35,030 bases of DNA from Billgrantia kenyensis (GTDB lineage Bacteria > Pseudomonadota > Gammaproteobacteria > Pseudomonadales > Halomonadaceae), in the NCBI RefSeq assembly GCF_013697085.1, contig NZ_JACEFT010000034.1, forward strand, positions 1-35,030. The letters run 5' to 3'. The notes under the pieces are model-generated. The model worked only from the letters and a program-made list of their open reading frames with translations. It did no database searches and was not told where the DNA came from. A program made the translations under genes and the position numbers. Positions 5,330 to 12,847 of this stretch are shown here, in pieces. Numbering within the stretch: position 1 is the stretch's first letter; the number at the start of each line of letters is the position of its first letter.

Positions 5330-7534
5330 TTACAGCGCCAGGCCCGCTCGCCTGGCGCGGTGGGCATGCAGCTTCTTGTAGCTCTCGATCAGGCGCTGGT
5401 GCTTTTCCAGTCCTTCGAGCTGCATGTTCGTCGGCGTCAGGCCGTGGAAACGCACCTCGCCGGTGACCGAGCCCACTACCGCGGCCATGGTTTCCTCGCC
5501 GAACATGCGCGTGAGGTTGTAGAGGAAGTCGTCTAGCTCCAGCTCGTCGTCGAGCACGATCTCCAGCACCGCGGCCATGGCCTGATAGAAGAGTCCGCGC
5601 TCCACGGTGTTGTCGTTGTACTGCTGGAACATCTCGACCCGCTCCAGGGCCTCTTCATGCTGCCCAAGCGCGAGGTTGATCAGCAGCTTCAACTCGAGGA
5701 TGGTGAGCTGGCCCCAGACAGTGTTCTCGTCGAACTCGATGCCGATCAGGGTGACGATGTCCATGTGCTCGTCGAGCTGGCTCTCGTCCAGGCGTGACAG
5801 CAGGTCGGCAAGCTTCTCGTCGCTCAGCTCATGCAAGTGGAGGATGTCCTCGCGGTAGTCCAGGGCCATGTTGGTGTTGTCCCAGATCAGGTCGTCCACC
5901 GGATACACCTCGGAGTAGCCCGGCACCAGGATGCGGCATACCGGCGCGCCCAGATCCTCGTGTACGGCCATGTAGGCCTCCAGGCCCATCTCTTCCAGGA
6001 TCCCGAACAGGGTGGCCGCTTCCTCCTCGTTGCTGCTGGAACCGCTGGCGGAAAAGTCCCAGTCGGCAAACTCGATATCGCTCCTGGCACTGAAGAAGCG
6101 CCAGGAGACCAGCCCCGAGGAGTCGATGAAGTGCTCGACGAAGTTGTTCGGCTCGGTCACGGCCTGGGAGTTGAAGGTCGGCGGCAGGAAGTCGTTCAAG
6201 CCCTCGAAGCTGCGGCCCTGCAGCAGCTCGGTGAGGCTGCGCTCCAGCGCCACCTCGAAGCTGGGGTGAGCGCCGAAGGAGGCGAAGACGCCGCCGGTGC
6301 GCGGGTTCATCAGGGTCACGCACATGACCGGGAACTGGCCGCCCAGCGAGGCGTCCTTGACCAGCACAGGGAAGCCCTGGGCCTCCAGCGCCTGGATACC
6401 TTCGACAATCGCCGGATAGCGCTCGAGTACCTCCACGGGTACATCCGGCAGCGCCAGCTCCTGCTCGAGGATTTCACGCTTCACCGCCCGCTCGAAGATC
6501 TCCGAGAGGCACTGCACCTGAGCCTCGTGCAGCGTGTTGCCAGCGCTCATGCCGTTGCTGAGGTAGAGGTTCTCGATCAGGTTGGAGGGGAAGAAGATCG
6601 TCTCGCCATCCGAGCGACGCTCGAAGGGCAAGGCGACGATGCCACGCTCCCGCTTGCCGGAGTTGGTGTCGATCAGGTGCGAGCCGCGCAGTTCGCCCTC
6701 CGGGTCGTAGATCTCGCGGGTGTACGCGTCGAGGATGCCCTCAGGAAGCGCGTCGCCGGGCCCGGGCTTGAACCACTCCTCGTTGGGGTAGTGGACGAAG
6801 GCGCTATTGGCGATCTCTTCGCCGAAGAACTGGTCGTTGTAGAAGAAGTTGCAGCTCAGGCGCTCGATGAACTCGCCCAGCGCCGAACACAGCGCGCTCT
6901 CCTTGGTGGCGCCCTTGCCGTTGGTGAAGCACATGTTGGATGCGGCATCGCGTATGTGCAGCGACCAGACGTGGGGGACGATATTGCGCCAGGAGGCAAT
7001 CTCGATCTTCATGCCCAGATCGGCGAGCATGCCGGACATGTTGGCGATGGTCTGCTCCAGCGGCAGGTCCTTGCCCTCGATCCAGGTGTAGGCGTCCTCG
7101 TCGGGCTGCACCATCAACAGGGCCTGGGCGTCCTCATCGAGGTTTTCGACCACCTCGATCTGGAACTCCGGCCCGGTCTGCACCACCTTTTTCACCGTGC
7201 AGCGGTCGATGGAGCGCAGGATGCCCTCGCGGTCCTTCTCGGAGATGTCCTCCGGCAGCTCGACCTGGATCTTGAAGATCTGCTTGTAGCGGTTTTCCGG
7301 GTCGACGATGTTGTTCTGCGACAGCCGGATGTTCTCGGTCGGAATGTTGCGCGCGTTGCAGTACACCTTCACGAAGTAGGCCGCGCACATGGCCGAAGAT
7401 GCCAGGAAGTAGTCGAAGGGGCCAGGCGCCGAGCCATCGCCCTTGTAGCGAATCGGCTGGTCGGAGATGACCGTGAAGTCGTCGAACTTGGCCTCCAGAC
7501 GGAGGTTGTCGAGATAATTGACCTTGATTTCCAT
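5330..7534 (-). CDS. OsmC-YcaO fusion protein
   Basis: A 734-residue two-domain protein. Residues 1-130 form an OsmC-type domain with both redox cysteines of that fold, Cys50 in LASSAMCAAYF and Cys112 in SIDRCTVKK; OsmC proteins reduce organic hydroperoxides. Residues about 150-560 are a YcaO domain with the ATP-site acidic motif SALGEFIERL (Glu221, Glu224), a second EIFERAVKRE helix and late strands such as CRILVPGYSEVYP. The C-terminal 150 residues are helical and repeat-like, as in E. coli YcaO, which supports RimO-dependent methylthiolation of ribosomal protein S12. YcaO domains use ATP to modify amide backbones. No precursor peptide or partner dehydrogenase is adjacent, so a free-standing YcaO role is more likely than RiPP synthesis. 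The ATG has only a weak ribosome site (CCGGTG). Divergent from the CIA30 gene. Confidence 0.93.
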   Translation of the reverse strand: MEIKVNYLDNLRLEAKFDDFTVISDQPIRYKGDGSAPGPFDYFLASSAMCAAYFVKVYCNARNIPTENIRLSQNNIVDPENRYKQIFKIQVELPEDISEKDREGILRSIDRCTVKKVVQTGPEFQIEVVENLDEDAQALLMVQPDEDAYTWIEGKDLPLEQTIANMSGMLADLGMKIEIASWRNIVPHVWSLHIRDAASNMCFTNGKGATKESALCSALGEFIERLSCNFFYNDQFFGEEIANSAFVHYPNEEWFKPGPGDALPEGILDAYTREIYDPEGELRGSHLIDTNSGKRERGIVALPFERRSDGETIFFPSNLIENLYLSNGMSAGNTLHEAQVQCLSEIFERAVKREILEQELALPDVPVEVLERYPAIVEGIQALEAQGFPVLVKDASLGGQFPVMCVTLMNPRTGGVFASFGAHPSFEVALERSLTELLQGRSFEGLNDFLPPTFNSQAVTEPNNFVEHFIDSSGLVSWRFFSARSDIEFADWDFSASGSSSNEEEAATLFGILEEMGLEAYMAVHEDLGAPVCRILVPGYSEVYPVDDLIWDNTNMALDYREDILHLHELSDEKLADLLSRLDESQLDEHMDIVTLIGIEFDENTVWGQLTILELKLLINLALGQHEEALERVEMFQQYNDNTVERGLFYQAMAAVLEIVLDDELELDDFLYNLTRMFGEETMAAVVGSVTGEVRFHGLTPTNMQLEGLEKHQRLIESYKKLHAHRARRAGLAL

Positions 7535-7717
7535 GGAGCACCGGACGAGTTGGCTTGGGCAGTACGAGGTGGGAACCCGGCATTATCCAGCTTTTCGCGC
7601 CGGGCGTCATGTCGGGGTTACAAAAAGGCACCTATAACAGGATCCGGGGTCACAGGAAGACCGGCTTCCGCTATCGCCTTGCAGCGGTCAATCTGATTAC
7701 AACGATGAGGAACGGTC

Positions 7718-8365
7718 ATGCCGCGCTTTCTCCTTCTCACCATGATCGTCGTCATCAGCACCGTTGCCGTGATGTTTGCGTTTCTCTTTTACGTCAACGA
7801 TGTACACGCCCGTGAACCGGCAGTTAACGTAACCACAAATGCCACGTTACCAGGAGAGAGCATGACCCTGCTGATCGACTTTGAGGCCCCCGGTGAGCCG
7901 GACCGCTGGCGAGCCATCAATGACGGCGTGATGGGTGGGGTATCCCGGGGCGGCCTGCGGACAGAGGCCGGCGTCGGCATCTTCAGCGGTGAAACCTCGC
8001 TTGAAAACAACGGAGGGTTCGCCTCGGTCCGCCGTGATCCCCAGGCCTTCGACCTGAGTGACGCAGCCGCACTAACCCTCTACGTTCACGGCGATGGCCG
8101 CCGCTACCAGCTGCGCCTGTATACCGACCAGTTGCCGGCAGGGGCAGCCTACCGAGCACAATTCCAGCCTGTCGCCGGCGAGTGGCAGCGCATCGAGCTG
8201 CGCTGGAATGAGTTCGAGGCGGTCTTTCGCGGCCGCCAGCTCGAGGATGCCCCTCCCCTGGCGCTCGATCAGATCCGGCAGGTCGGCCTGATGATCGCCG
8301 ATCGCCGAGAAGGCGCCTTCCGGCTGGACGTCTCCCGCATCGAAACGCTGGGCCAAGCAAGGTGA
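7718..8365 (+). CDS. CIA30-family membrane-anchored protein
   Basis: A 215-residue protein with an N-terminal hydrophobic segment (about residues 5-26) followed by a CIA30 (complex I intermediate-associated protein 30) domain: LIDFEAP, WRAINDGVMGGVSRG, GETSLENNGGFASVRRDP, and a beta-sandwich ending EGAFRLDVSRIE. In eukaryotes NDUFAF1 helps assemble respiratory complex I; bacterial members have no settled function. The hydrophobic segment is a signal anchor or uncleaved signal. GAGGAA precedes the first ATG by about seven bases. A second in-frame ATG at 7862, just before the CIA30 domain, also has an excellent AGGAGAG site, so a short cytosolic form is possible. The gene stands alone, convergent with the methyltransferase gene 18 bp downstream. 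Confidence 0.88.
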   Translation: MPRFLLLTMIVVISTVAVMFAFLFYVNDVHAREPAVNVTTNATLPGESMTLLIDFEAPGEPDRWRAINDGVMGGVSRGGLRTEAGVGIFSGETSLENNGGFASVRRDPQAFDLSDAAALTLYVHGDGRRYQLRLYTDQLPAGAAYRAQFQPVAGEWQRIELRWNEFEAVFRGRQLEDAPPLALDQIRQVGLMIADRREGAFRLDVSRIETLGQAR

Positions 8366-8383
8366 AGCCTGGGCGACTCTCGC

Positions 8384-9160
8384 TCAGCGATGTTCCAGCG
8401 GCCGCCGGGCCACGAAAAACTCATAGGCGTAGTAGTCCGAATAGCGGCGGTGCATGGCAGGCTCCTCGGCGATCCGGTCGAGGGTGGCCGTGGCTTCGGC
8501 ATCCTCGACATACCGCGGCCGCAGCGCCTCGATGCGTGCCTCCATGGGCGTGTAGAAATCGTCCCACCAGGCTTCATCCGGCAGCGTGAAGTGGCCGACC
8601 ACGTCGAAGCCGGCCGCGGAAATCGCCGACAGGTCGTCTTCACGCCGCCCCATACCCGGGTAGTCGAGATCGAAACTCGCCTTGACCTGAGCCGGCGGGT
8701 TTTCCCTGCACCACACGGCATCGGTGAAGGCGAGGTATCCCCCAGGCCTGAGCAGGTCATGACAGGCTGACAGCGCCGTTTGCAATCCCACGCTGTACAG
8801 CGCCCCTTCGGACCAGATGAGATCGAAGCCGGTTGGCAGGCTCTCCGGCTCAGCCATGTCGCCGACGATGGCACTTGCCCGATGCGCAAGCCCACGCGCG
8901 GCGAACTCCGCCTGTAGCCGCGCGATTCCCGGGGCATGGGTGTCCACCGCCGTAATACTGGCCGTGGGCAGGAGTTCGGCAAGCTGCAGCGTCTGCCCGC
9001 CTGCGCCACACCCCAGGTCGAGCACCCTGGCTGCCGCCGGGAGCTCCTGGCACATGGCCAGGGCTTTCGCTGCGCACTCCCGATTGCCCGGCCCCTGCCG
9101 CGGCAGAGCGTCGAAGACCTCGAAGAAGATTTCCCAGAAGCGCGGGCTCGGTTGGCTCAT
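8384..9160 (-). CDS. Class I SAM-dependent methyltransferase
   Basis: A 258-residue Rossmann-fold methyltransferase. Motif I is RVLDLGCGAGGQT (about 45-57), the acidic end of strand 2 is Asp73 (ITAVDTH), motif II/III region reads AIVGDMAEPESLP and FDLIWSEGALYSVG, and the LLRPGGYLAFTDAVW strand is typical of small-molecule methyltransferases of the Methyltransf_11/25 type. The substrate cannot be inferred. The gene overlaps the end of the GNAT gene by four bases (ATGA), so it is the last gene of a minus-strand run. Length is normal for a complete enzyme. It ends 18 bp from the CIA30 gene's stop, in convergent orientation. Confidence 0.9.
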   Translation of the reverse strand: MSQPSPRFWEIFFEVFDALPRQGPGNRECAAKALAMCQELPAAARVLDLGCGAGGQTLQLAELLPTASITAVDTHAPGIARLQAEFAARGLAHRASAIVGDMAEPESLPTGFDLIWSEGALYSVGLQTALSACHDLLRPGGYLAFTDAVWCRENPPAQVKASFDLDYPGMGRREDDLSAISAAGFDVVGHFTLPDEAWWDDFYTPMEARIEALRPRYVEDAEATATLDRIAEEPAMHRRYSDYYAYEFFVARRPLEHR

Positions 9161-9666
9161 TCTTTACTCTCCGCCTGGCGATGTCTCACCATCAACACAT
9201 GAATGCCGTTCGGCACGTCATCGAACTCCCTGTCGCGCTGGAACCCGGCCTTGGCGAACGCCCGCTGCGAGGCCAGATTGTCAGGCGCGGCACAACCAAT
9301 GAGGAAAGGCACCGACACGTCGGCAAGGGCTTGCTCGGCGACCATCCGAATGGCGCTCGACCCGATCCCCCTGCCCACGGCGCCCCGCTCGCCGATCATG
9401 ATGTCGATGTCGATTACGCTGGCCGGGATGTCGGCAAGCCCCGCCACATCCAGCTCCTCACGAGTCGGGTGCTGCCACAGGACCAGGCCCACCTTGCGCC
9501 CATCGGCTTCGATGATGGCTCTCCAGTACCCGCTGGGCAAGGCTAGGCACAGCGATTCGAGGTTCTCCTCGGGATCGCCCCATCTTTCGCGGACGTGCGG
9601 GGCGCTAAGCCACTGTTCAACCAGAGGCAAGTCACCCTCACTGAACGGAACAAGACGGACTGTCAT
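9157..9666 (-). CDS. GNAT-family N-acetyltransferase
   Basis: A 169-residue acetyltransferase with the N-terminal VRLVPFSEGDLPLVEQWL, then WRAIIEADGRKVGLVLWQ, the central strand SVIDIDIMIGE, the acetyl-CoA motif RGAVGRGIGSSAIR (Q/R-x-x-G-x-G/A type), and the C-terminal CAAPDNLASQRAFAKAGF. The layout resembles the AAC(6')-I/RimJ-like group, so aminoglycoside or amino-terminal acetylation is possible, but the substrate is not proven by any motif. AAGGG lies eight bases before the ATG. The gene starts 22 bp after the upstream DHFR-like stop and overlaps the following methyltransferase by four bases, so these three are probably one transcript. Confidence 0.88.
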   Translation of the reverse strand: MTVRLVPFSEGDLPLVEQWLSAPHVRERWGDPEENLESLCLALPSGYWRAIIEADGRKVGLVLWQHPTREELDVAGLADIPASVIDIDIMIGERGAVGRGIGSSAIRMVAEQALADVSVPFLIGCAAPDNLASQRAFAKAGFQRDREFDDVPNGIHVLMVRHRQAESKE

Positions 9667-9688
9667 GATGGTTCCCTTCTGTCAGTCG

Positions 9689-10252
9689 CTACTCTTGGTC
9701 GTGGCGGGAAACCTCGTAGCGCAGCTCGACCATGCCGGCCCCCATCTGGCGTAACGACTCGAGACGCAAGACCGGGCTCAGTACGCGACGTGGAAACAGC
9801 GGCTTCCCCTTGCCCAGGGTAACGGAGCCAATCTGAACAATGAGTTCATCGAGCAAACCGGCATCGTGAAACTGCCCCGCCAGATCGCCACCACCGACGA
9901 CCCAGAGGTTTTTTCCGCCCGCGGCTGCACGCATCTCTTCATGGATAGGCCCCACCTCCCCCTGCACGAAGCGGACATCCGCTCCTTCGGGAATCGCCAG
10001 GTCGCGATGGGTGAATACCCAGGTCGGCTGGGTGTAGGGCCATGGCGAGCCGGTTTCGGCCGCCACGGTATCGGCATTGCGCAGGATCCACTCGTAGGTG
10101 GAAGCCCCCATGGCCAGCGCGCCTACTTCGGCGATGAACGCCGGATAGCTGGAGTCGCCCAGGTCGCCCAGAGTGAACAGCCACTCCAGGGAATCCTCCT
10201 CCGTGGCAATGAAGCCATCGAGACTGGCTGCGGTGTAGTACTGAGTTTTCAT
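9689..10252 (-). CDS. Dihydrofolate reductase-family protein
   Basis: A 187-residue DHFR/RibD-C-like reductase, shorter than the one at 3296. It opens with YYTAASLDGFIATEEDSLEWLF, then GALAMGASTYEWIL (the cofactor-contacting G-x-x-T-Y-E motif), PTWVFTHRDL, the glycine-rich NLWVVGGGDLAGQF, and the final substrate-side strand LDELIVQIGSVTLGKGKPLF. Such proteins are NAD(P)H-dependent and of unknown substrate; several neighbours of this type in other genomes sit beside acetyltransferases as here. Its ATG overlaps the stop of a short upstream ORF by four bases (ATGA), which implies translational coupling to that ORF. Confidence 0.9.
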   Translation of the reverse strand: MKTQYYTAASLDGFIATEEDSLEWLFTLGDLGDSSYPAFIAEVGALAMGASTYEWILRNADTVAAETGSPWPYTQPTWVFTHRDLAIPEGADVRFVQGEVGPIHEEMRAAAGGKNLWVVGGGDLAGQFHDAGLLDELIVQIGSVTLGKGKPLFPRRVLSPVLRLESLRQMGAGMVELRYEVSRHDQE

Positions 10253-10404
10253 GATTGTCCATCCGCAAGAAATGCTTCATGGAAGGTAACGCTACCCTGC
10301 GGAACATGATCGCCGAAGGGCAAAGCGAAGAAATACTCCGGTGGCACTCCCTCGTAGATGAGCCAAAAAATGCGCAGTATTGGCGTTGTGTTGCCGAAGC
10401 TCAT
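10249..10404 (-). pseudogene. Truncated glyoxalase-superfamily gene (short chimeric ORF)
   Basis: The 51-residue ORF starts with MSFGNTTPILRIF, the N-terminus of the glyoxalase/bleomycin-resistance-like family whose members then continue for about 110 residues. Here the match stops after Phe13 and is followed by 38 residues that I do not recognise (including VPPEYFFALPFGDHVPQ). AGGAG stands eight bases before the ATG, so initiation signals are intact. The TGA overlaps the start of the DHFR-like gene by four bases. An internal deletion that joined the glyoxalase start to the tail of another gene would explain the picture; the ORF may still serve to couple translation of the downstream gene. 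Confidence 0.5.
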
Positions 10405-10482
10405 GCTGTGAATCTCCTGTTTGGGCCGGGAGTAGCCCGCTAGGTTGTACGATATACCGTGACTTTCTTCACACAACCACCT

Positions 10483-11052
10483 TTACAGCCAACTCAGCAC
10501 CATCAGAATGAACACCACCGGATAGCCCACGATGGCGGGGGTCATGGTCAGCACCATGCCCAGCGCGCGCCCTTCCACGCCTTGCCGATAGCCACGCAGA
10601 AACAGCACTCGGCCGACAACGAAGAACGCCACGCTGACGGGTATGAGCGAGAGCCACGCCCCTGCCACCAGGCTGGCGTAGGCAATATAGAACCCGACCG
10701 CCAATACCGCCTGCTCCAGGGTGTTCTGCAGAAACGCCACATAGATGGCGAGCTTCTCGCTCGGCGGCCCGGCAGCCGAGCCGCCGATGTCTTCAGGCGA
10801 AAACCGGCGGGTGGTAGAAACCAGGCCGACGGCCACCAGCACGCAGAACGCCACCACGGCGCCGGCTCGGGCGGCAAAGGCCAGGCGCTCCCCAAGCTCG
10901 ACGGGAAAAGCGATGAACGCAGGCAAGAGCCAGTAGGCTGCGCCCACCGCTATGCCGAAAAGCACGAAGCCGAGCGTTCCCGAAGCACGGATCTTGCGCT
11001 CGGCACCTTGCATGTCGATCTGGTCTGGGGGTGTCTTGTAGCCCTGACTCAT
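10483..11052 (-). CDS. MAPEG-family membrane protein
   Basis: A 189-residue integral membrane protein with four hydrophobic helices (about 26-45, 62-82, 108-132 and 160-185) and the MAPEG signature region AIYVAFLQNTLEQAVLAVGF followed by VVGRVLFLRGYRQG. In eukaryotes this fold contains microsomal glutathione transferases and leukotriene C4 synthase; bacterial members are of unclear substrate. The R-G-x-x-x-x-x-R-x-x-G loop typical of the family is present in modified form. The ATG at 11052 has AGGAGG eight bases upstream; the other in-frame ATGs at 11058 and 11109 are worse placed. Divergent from the DCC-family gene, with about 95 bp between. Confidence 0.82.
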   Translation of the reverse strand: MSQGYKTPPDQIDMQGAERKIRASGTLGFVLFGIAVGAAYWLLPAFIAFPVELGERLAFAARAGAVVAFCVLVAVGLVSTTRRFSPEDIGGSAAGPPSEKLAIYVAFLQNTLEQAVLAVGFYIAYASLVAGAWLSLIPVSVAFFVVGRVLFLRGYRQGVEGRALGMVLTMTPAIVGYPVVFILMVLSWL

Positions 11053-11147
11053 GCCCATTTCCTCCTGGATAAAGCATCCACCTTGGCTTGTGCAGGCTCT
11101 AACCTCCATGCTGGTGCAAGCAGCCTACAAAGGAAAAGGAAGCAAAA

Positions 11148-11573
11148 ATGCCTTCAGAGGATGACTCGAACGTGCCGGCTCCCTCGGACCGTCACTTGCG
11201 CCTGGTGTACGACGGCGAGTGCCCGATGTGCCGGCGTTACGTGCGCTGGCAGCGCATTCGCCATGACGTCGGTGAACTCGAGCTGATCGATGCCAGGCAA
11301 GACAGTGAGGCGCGCCGCGAACTCACCGCCATGGGCTTCGACCTGGATGAAGGCTTTGCCCTGCAGATCGGCGAGCAGTGGTATCACGGCAGCCAAGCCC
11401 TGCACCGCCTCACCCTGCTCGGGACCCGCAGCGGCCTGTTCAATCGCCTGATGTATCGGCTGTTTGCCAGCCCCGAGCGCACGGCAAGGCTCTATCCCCT
11501 GTTCAGAGCGTGCCGCACCGGCCTGCTGCAGGTGCTGGGAAAAGGCCCCATCGACAACCTGGGGCGTAAGTGA
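11148..11573 (+). CDS. DCC1-like thiol-disulfide oxidoreductase family protein (DUF393)
   Basis: A 141-residue protein with the diagnostic YDGECPMCRR at residues 21-30, giving a thioredoxin-like CxxC (Cys25, Cys28) and the Asp-Gly before it. After it come RWQRIRHDVGELELIDARQ and the helical C-terminal half with GSQALHRL and an aromatic-rich segment. Members are small predicted thiol-disulfide oxidoreductases; the partner is unknown. No signal peptide is visible, so it is likely cytoplasmic. AAGGAAG precedes the ATG by about five bases. It is divergent from the MAPEG gene. The N-terminal 15 residues are poorly conserved in the family, so the exact start is less sure. Confidence 0.88.
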   Translation: MPSEDDSNVPAPSDRHLRLVYDGECPMCRRYVRWQRIRHDVGELELIDARQDSEARRELTAMGFDLDEGFALQIGEQWYHGSQALHRLTLLGTRSGLFNRLMYRLFASPERTARLYPLFRACRTGLLQVLGKGPIDNLGRK

Positions 11574-11706
11574 GCCTCGCTGGCCGAGACGCTCAAGGCA
11601 TTTCCAGCCCACGCCGCTGATGCCACTCGGCGATGCTCTCCTCGGGGTAGCCGGCGAAGCACTGGTTGCCACCTACATTCAACGCCCCACTTGAGATTAA
11701 ATTAAA

Positions 11707-12426
11707 TTAAATTCTCATCAGGAGAATCGTATACAAAAAAGCACCTAAAGCAAATGTAAAGAATTCGTCCAGCGTCTCATCACGCAGCTCTTCCTTTAAT
11801 GTTATGACAATCATTGCACCAGCCAAGAGCGCTAGCAGAGACGCGAGAAACTCGGGACGAAGCTCTCTTACCAGAGAGGCAAGCCATCCCAACGACAGTG
11901 CAGCTGCAAAATACCAACGTACCTGTATCACTTTGTGTTCGGAATGATGCCGACCCAGCATATATCCCACAAACAAAAAATGAAAACTCATCGCAAGAAC
12001 ATAAAGAAAGAGCGAGCGCCCGCCACCCACACCCCACTGAAAGGAAAGAACATAACCAACAAGAAAATTATAGAAAAAATAAACAACGACTATAATTCTG
12101 AAGTGATTTATCATCGAATTCGGCTGTCCTTCCAACGATAGCTTTTTCGTCATTTGATCAATTCCCAAAAAACCGATCATACCCACCATGGCCAGCAGAA
12201 ATGCATGATGCTGCCACCTTGCCGCGCTCAATATCTCCGACTGCGTTAGTATTAAATCACTGTAGGCAAGCTTGGGAAGAATTTGGAGAAATACATATGC
12301 AACGGACGTTCCACCAGCTAATGATGCCAACAACCGAGCTGATCGCCCCTTATAACCCAAGAGACGATAGCCGAAAAGGTGGACAGCCACTATCACAGCC
12401 ACACCAAAAAAAGTATAAAAAATCAC
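11707..12426 (-). CDS. AT-rich 8-TM membrane protein, ZIP-like but without metal ligands
   Basis: A 239-residue protein with eight hydrophobic segments (about 2-22, 32-53, 72-92, 108-132, 140-160, 172-190, 196-215 and 220-238). TM2 reads GGTSVAYVFLQILPKL, close to the ZIP-transporter pattern G-x-x-L-x-x-x-F-L-H-L-L-P, and TM4 contains YNFLVG where ZIP proteins have HNFPEG; the metal-binding His and acidic residues are absent from both. I therefore read it as a distant ZIP-fold protein that may not carry zinc. It starts with GTG, which overlaps the stop of a tiny upstream ORF (GTGA); AGGTGA lies seven bases before. Base composition is clearly lower in GC than the flanks, suggesting transfer, next to a transposase remnant. 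Confidence 0.75.
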   Translation of the reverse strand: MIFYTFFGVAVIVAVHLFGYRLLGYKGRSARLLASLAGGTSVAYVFLQILPKLAYSDLILTQSEILSAARWQHHAFLLAMVGMIGFLGIDQMTKKLSLEGQPNSMINHFRIIVVVYFFYNFLVGYVLSFQWGVGGGRSLFLYVLAMSFHFLFVGYMLGRHHSEHKVIQVRWYFAAALSLGWLASLVRELRPEFLASLLALLAGAMIVITLKEELRDETLDEFFTFALGAFLYTILLMRI

Positions 12427-12515
12427 CTTATATCACCTGCCAAAAATTGAAAAAACAACAGCCACCACAAAAGCACTGCAAGCGCCTGACCTTCCCTCTG
12501 GTTTAGGTCCGTCAT
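12423..12515 (-). CDS. Possible 30-residue membrane peptide, coupled to next gene
   Basis: An ORF too short for ordinary gene finding: M-T-D-L-N-Q-R-E-G-Q followed by a hydrophobic stretch ALAVLLWWLLFFQFLAG and a basic end DIR. It is predicted to be one membrane helix. Its TGA overlaps the GTG start of the 8-TM protein (GTGA, 12423-12426), a classic coupling arrangement. No clear Shine-Dalgarno is found directly before the ATG (GGAAG lies about 17 bases upstream), which keeps the confidence low. It could be a partner subunit of the 8-TM protein or only a leader peptide. Confidence 0.4.
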   Translation of the reverse strand: MTDLNQREGQALAVLLWWLLFFQFLAGDIR

Positions 12516-12570
12516 CAATGTGAGCAACCGCTTCCTTCAGGCACATTGCTGGGCAAGATCACTTCGGGCG

Positions 12571-12738
12571 TCACCACTTTCCCGAGACGATCTCCTTGAG
12601 CGCGGCATTGTCGAGGGCGCTTTCCGCCAGCAGCTTCTTGAGTCGGGCATTCTCGCTTTCCAGCTCGCGCAGGCGCTTGGCTTCCGAGACCTCCATGCCG
12701 CTGTACTTGGCCTTCCAGTGGTAGATAGTCTGCTCGGT
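12571..12738 (-). pseudogene. IS3-family transposase OrfA remnant
   Basis: The protein stretch EQTIYHWKAKYSGMEVSEAK and RLRELESENARLKKLLAE... ending SGKW is the C-terminal two-thirds of an IS3-type (IS407/IS2-like group) OrfA: the end of the HTH, then the leucine-zipper coiled coil. The normal N-terminus (start of the HTH, about 20-30 residues) is missing and replaced by unrelated sequence, and only a few codons of OrfB (VVTPE) can be read after the stop in the overlapping frame before similarity is lost. No terminal inverted repeat pair is visible. The element is therefore a dead relic, lying between the AT-rich membrane gene and the truncated GFA gene. Confidence 0.8.
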
Positions 12739-12847
12739 ACAATACAAGGAGAGCTCTACCAAAAGCCACCGGTTCAATGAGTTCTGCACAGGCTTTCTGA
12801 TGCTAAGTGCCTGCGCTCAAATTATCTCGCATCACGCACCAACGAAA

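Noticed and set aside
5330..7534. RiPP (thiazole/oxazole-modified peptide) cluster around the YcaO gene
   Set aside because: No precursor peptide, E1-like protein, flavin dehydrogenase, peptidase or exporter is adjacent; the fusion to OsmC and the helical C-terminus fit a free-standing YcaO.
5831..7696. 621-codon open frame on the plus strand
   Set aside because: It lies wholly opposite the OsmC-YcaO gene, whose motifs are clear. The translation is rich in His, Gly, Val and Arg, as is typical for antisense frames of GC-rich genes, and no domain is recognisable.
11690..11712. Short ATTAA tandem repeat as a CRISPR or VNTR-like feature
   Set aside because: Only about four copies of a 5-base unit over roughly 20 bases; simple AT-rich sequence near a gene end, with no spacers.
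12427..12570. Continuation of transposase OrfB
   Set aside because: After the few VVTPE codons no OrfB motif (DDE region) could be read in any frame, so OrfB is considered lost rather than annotated.
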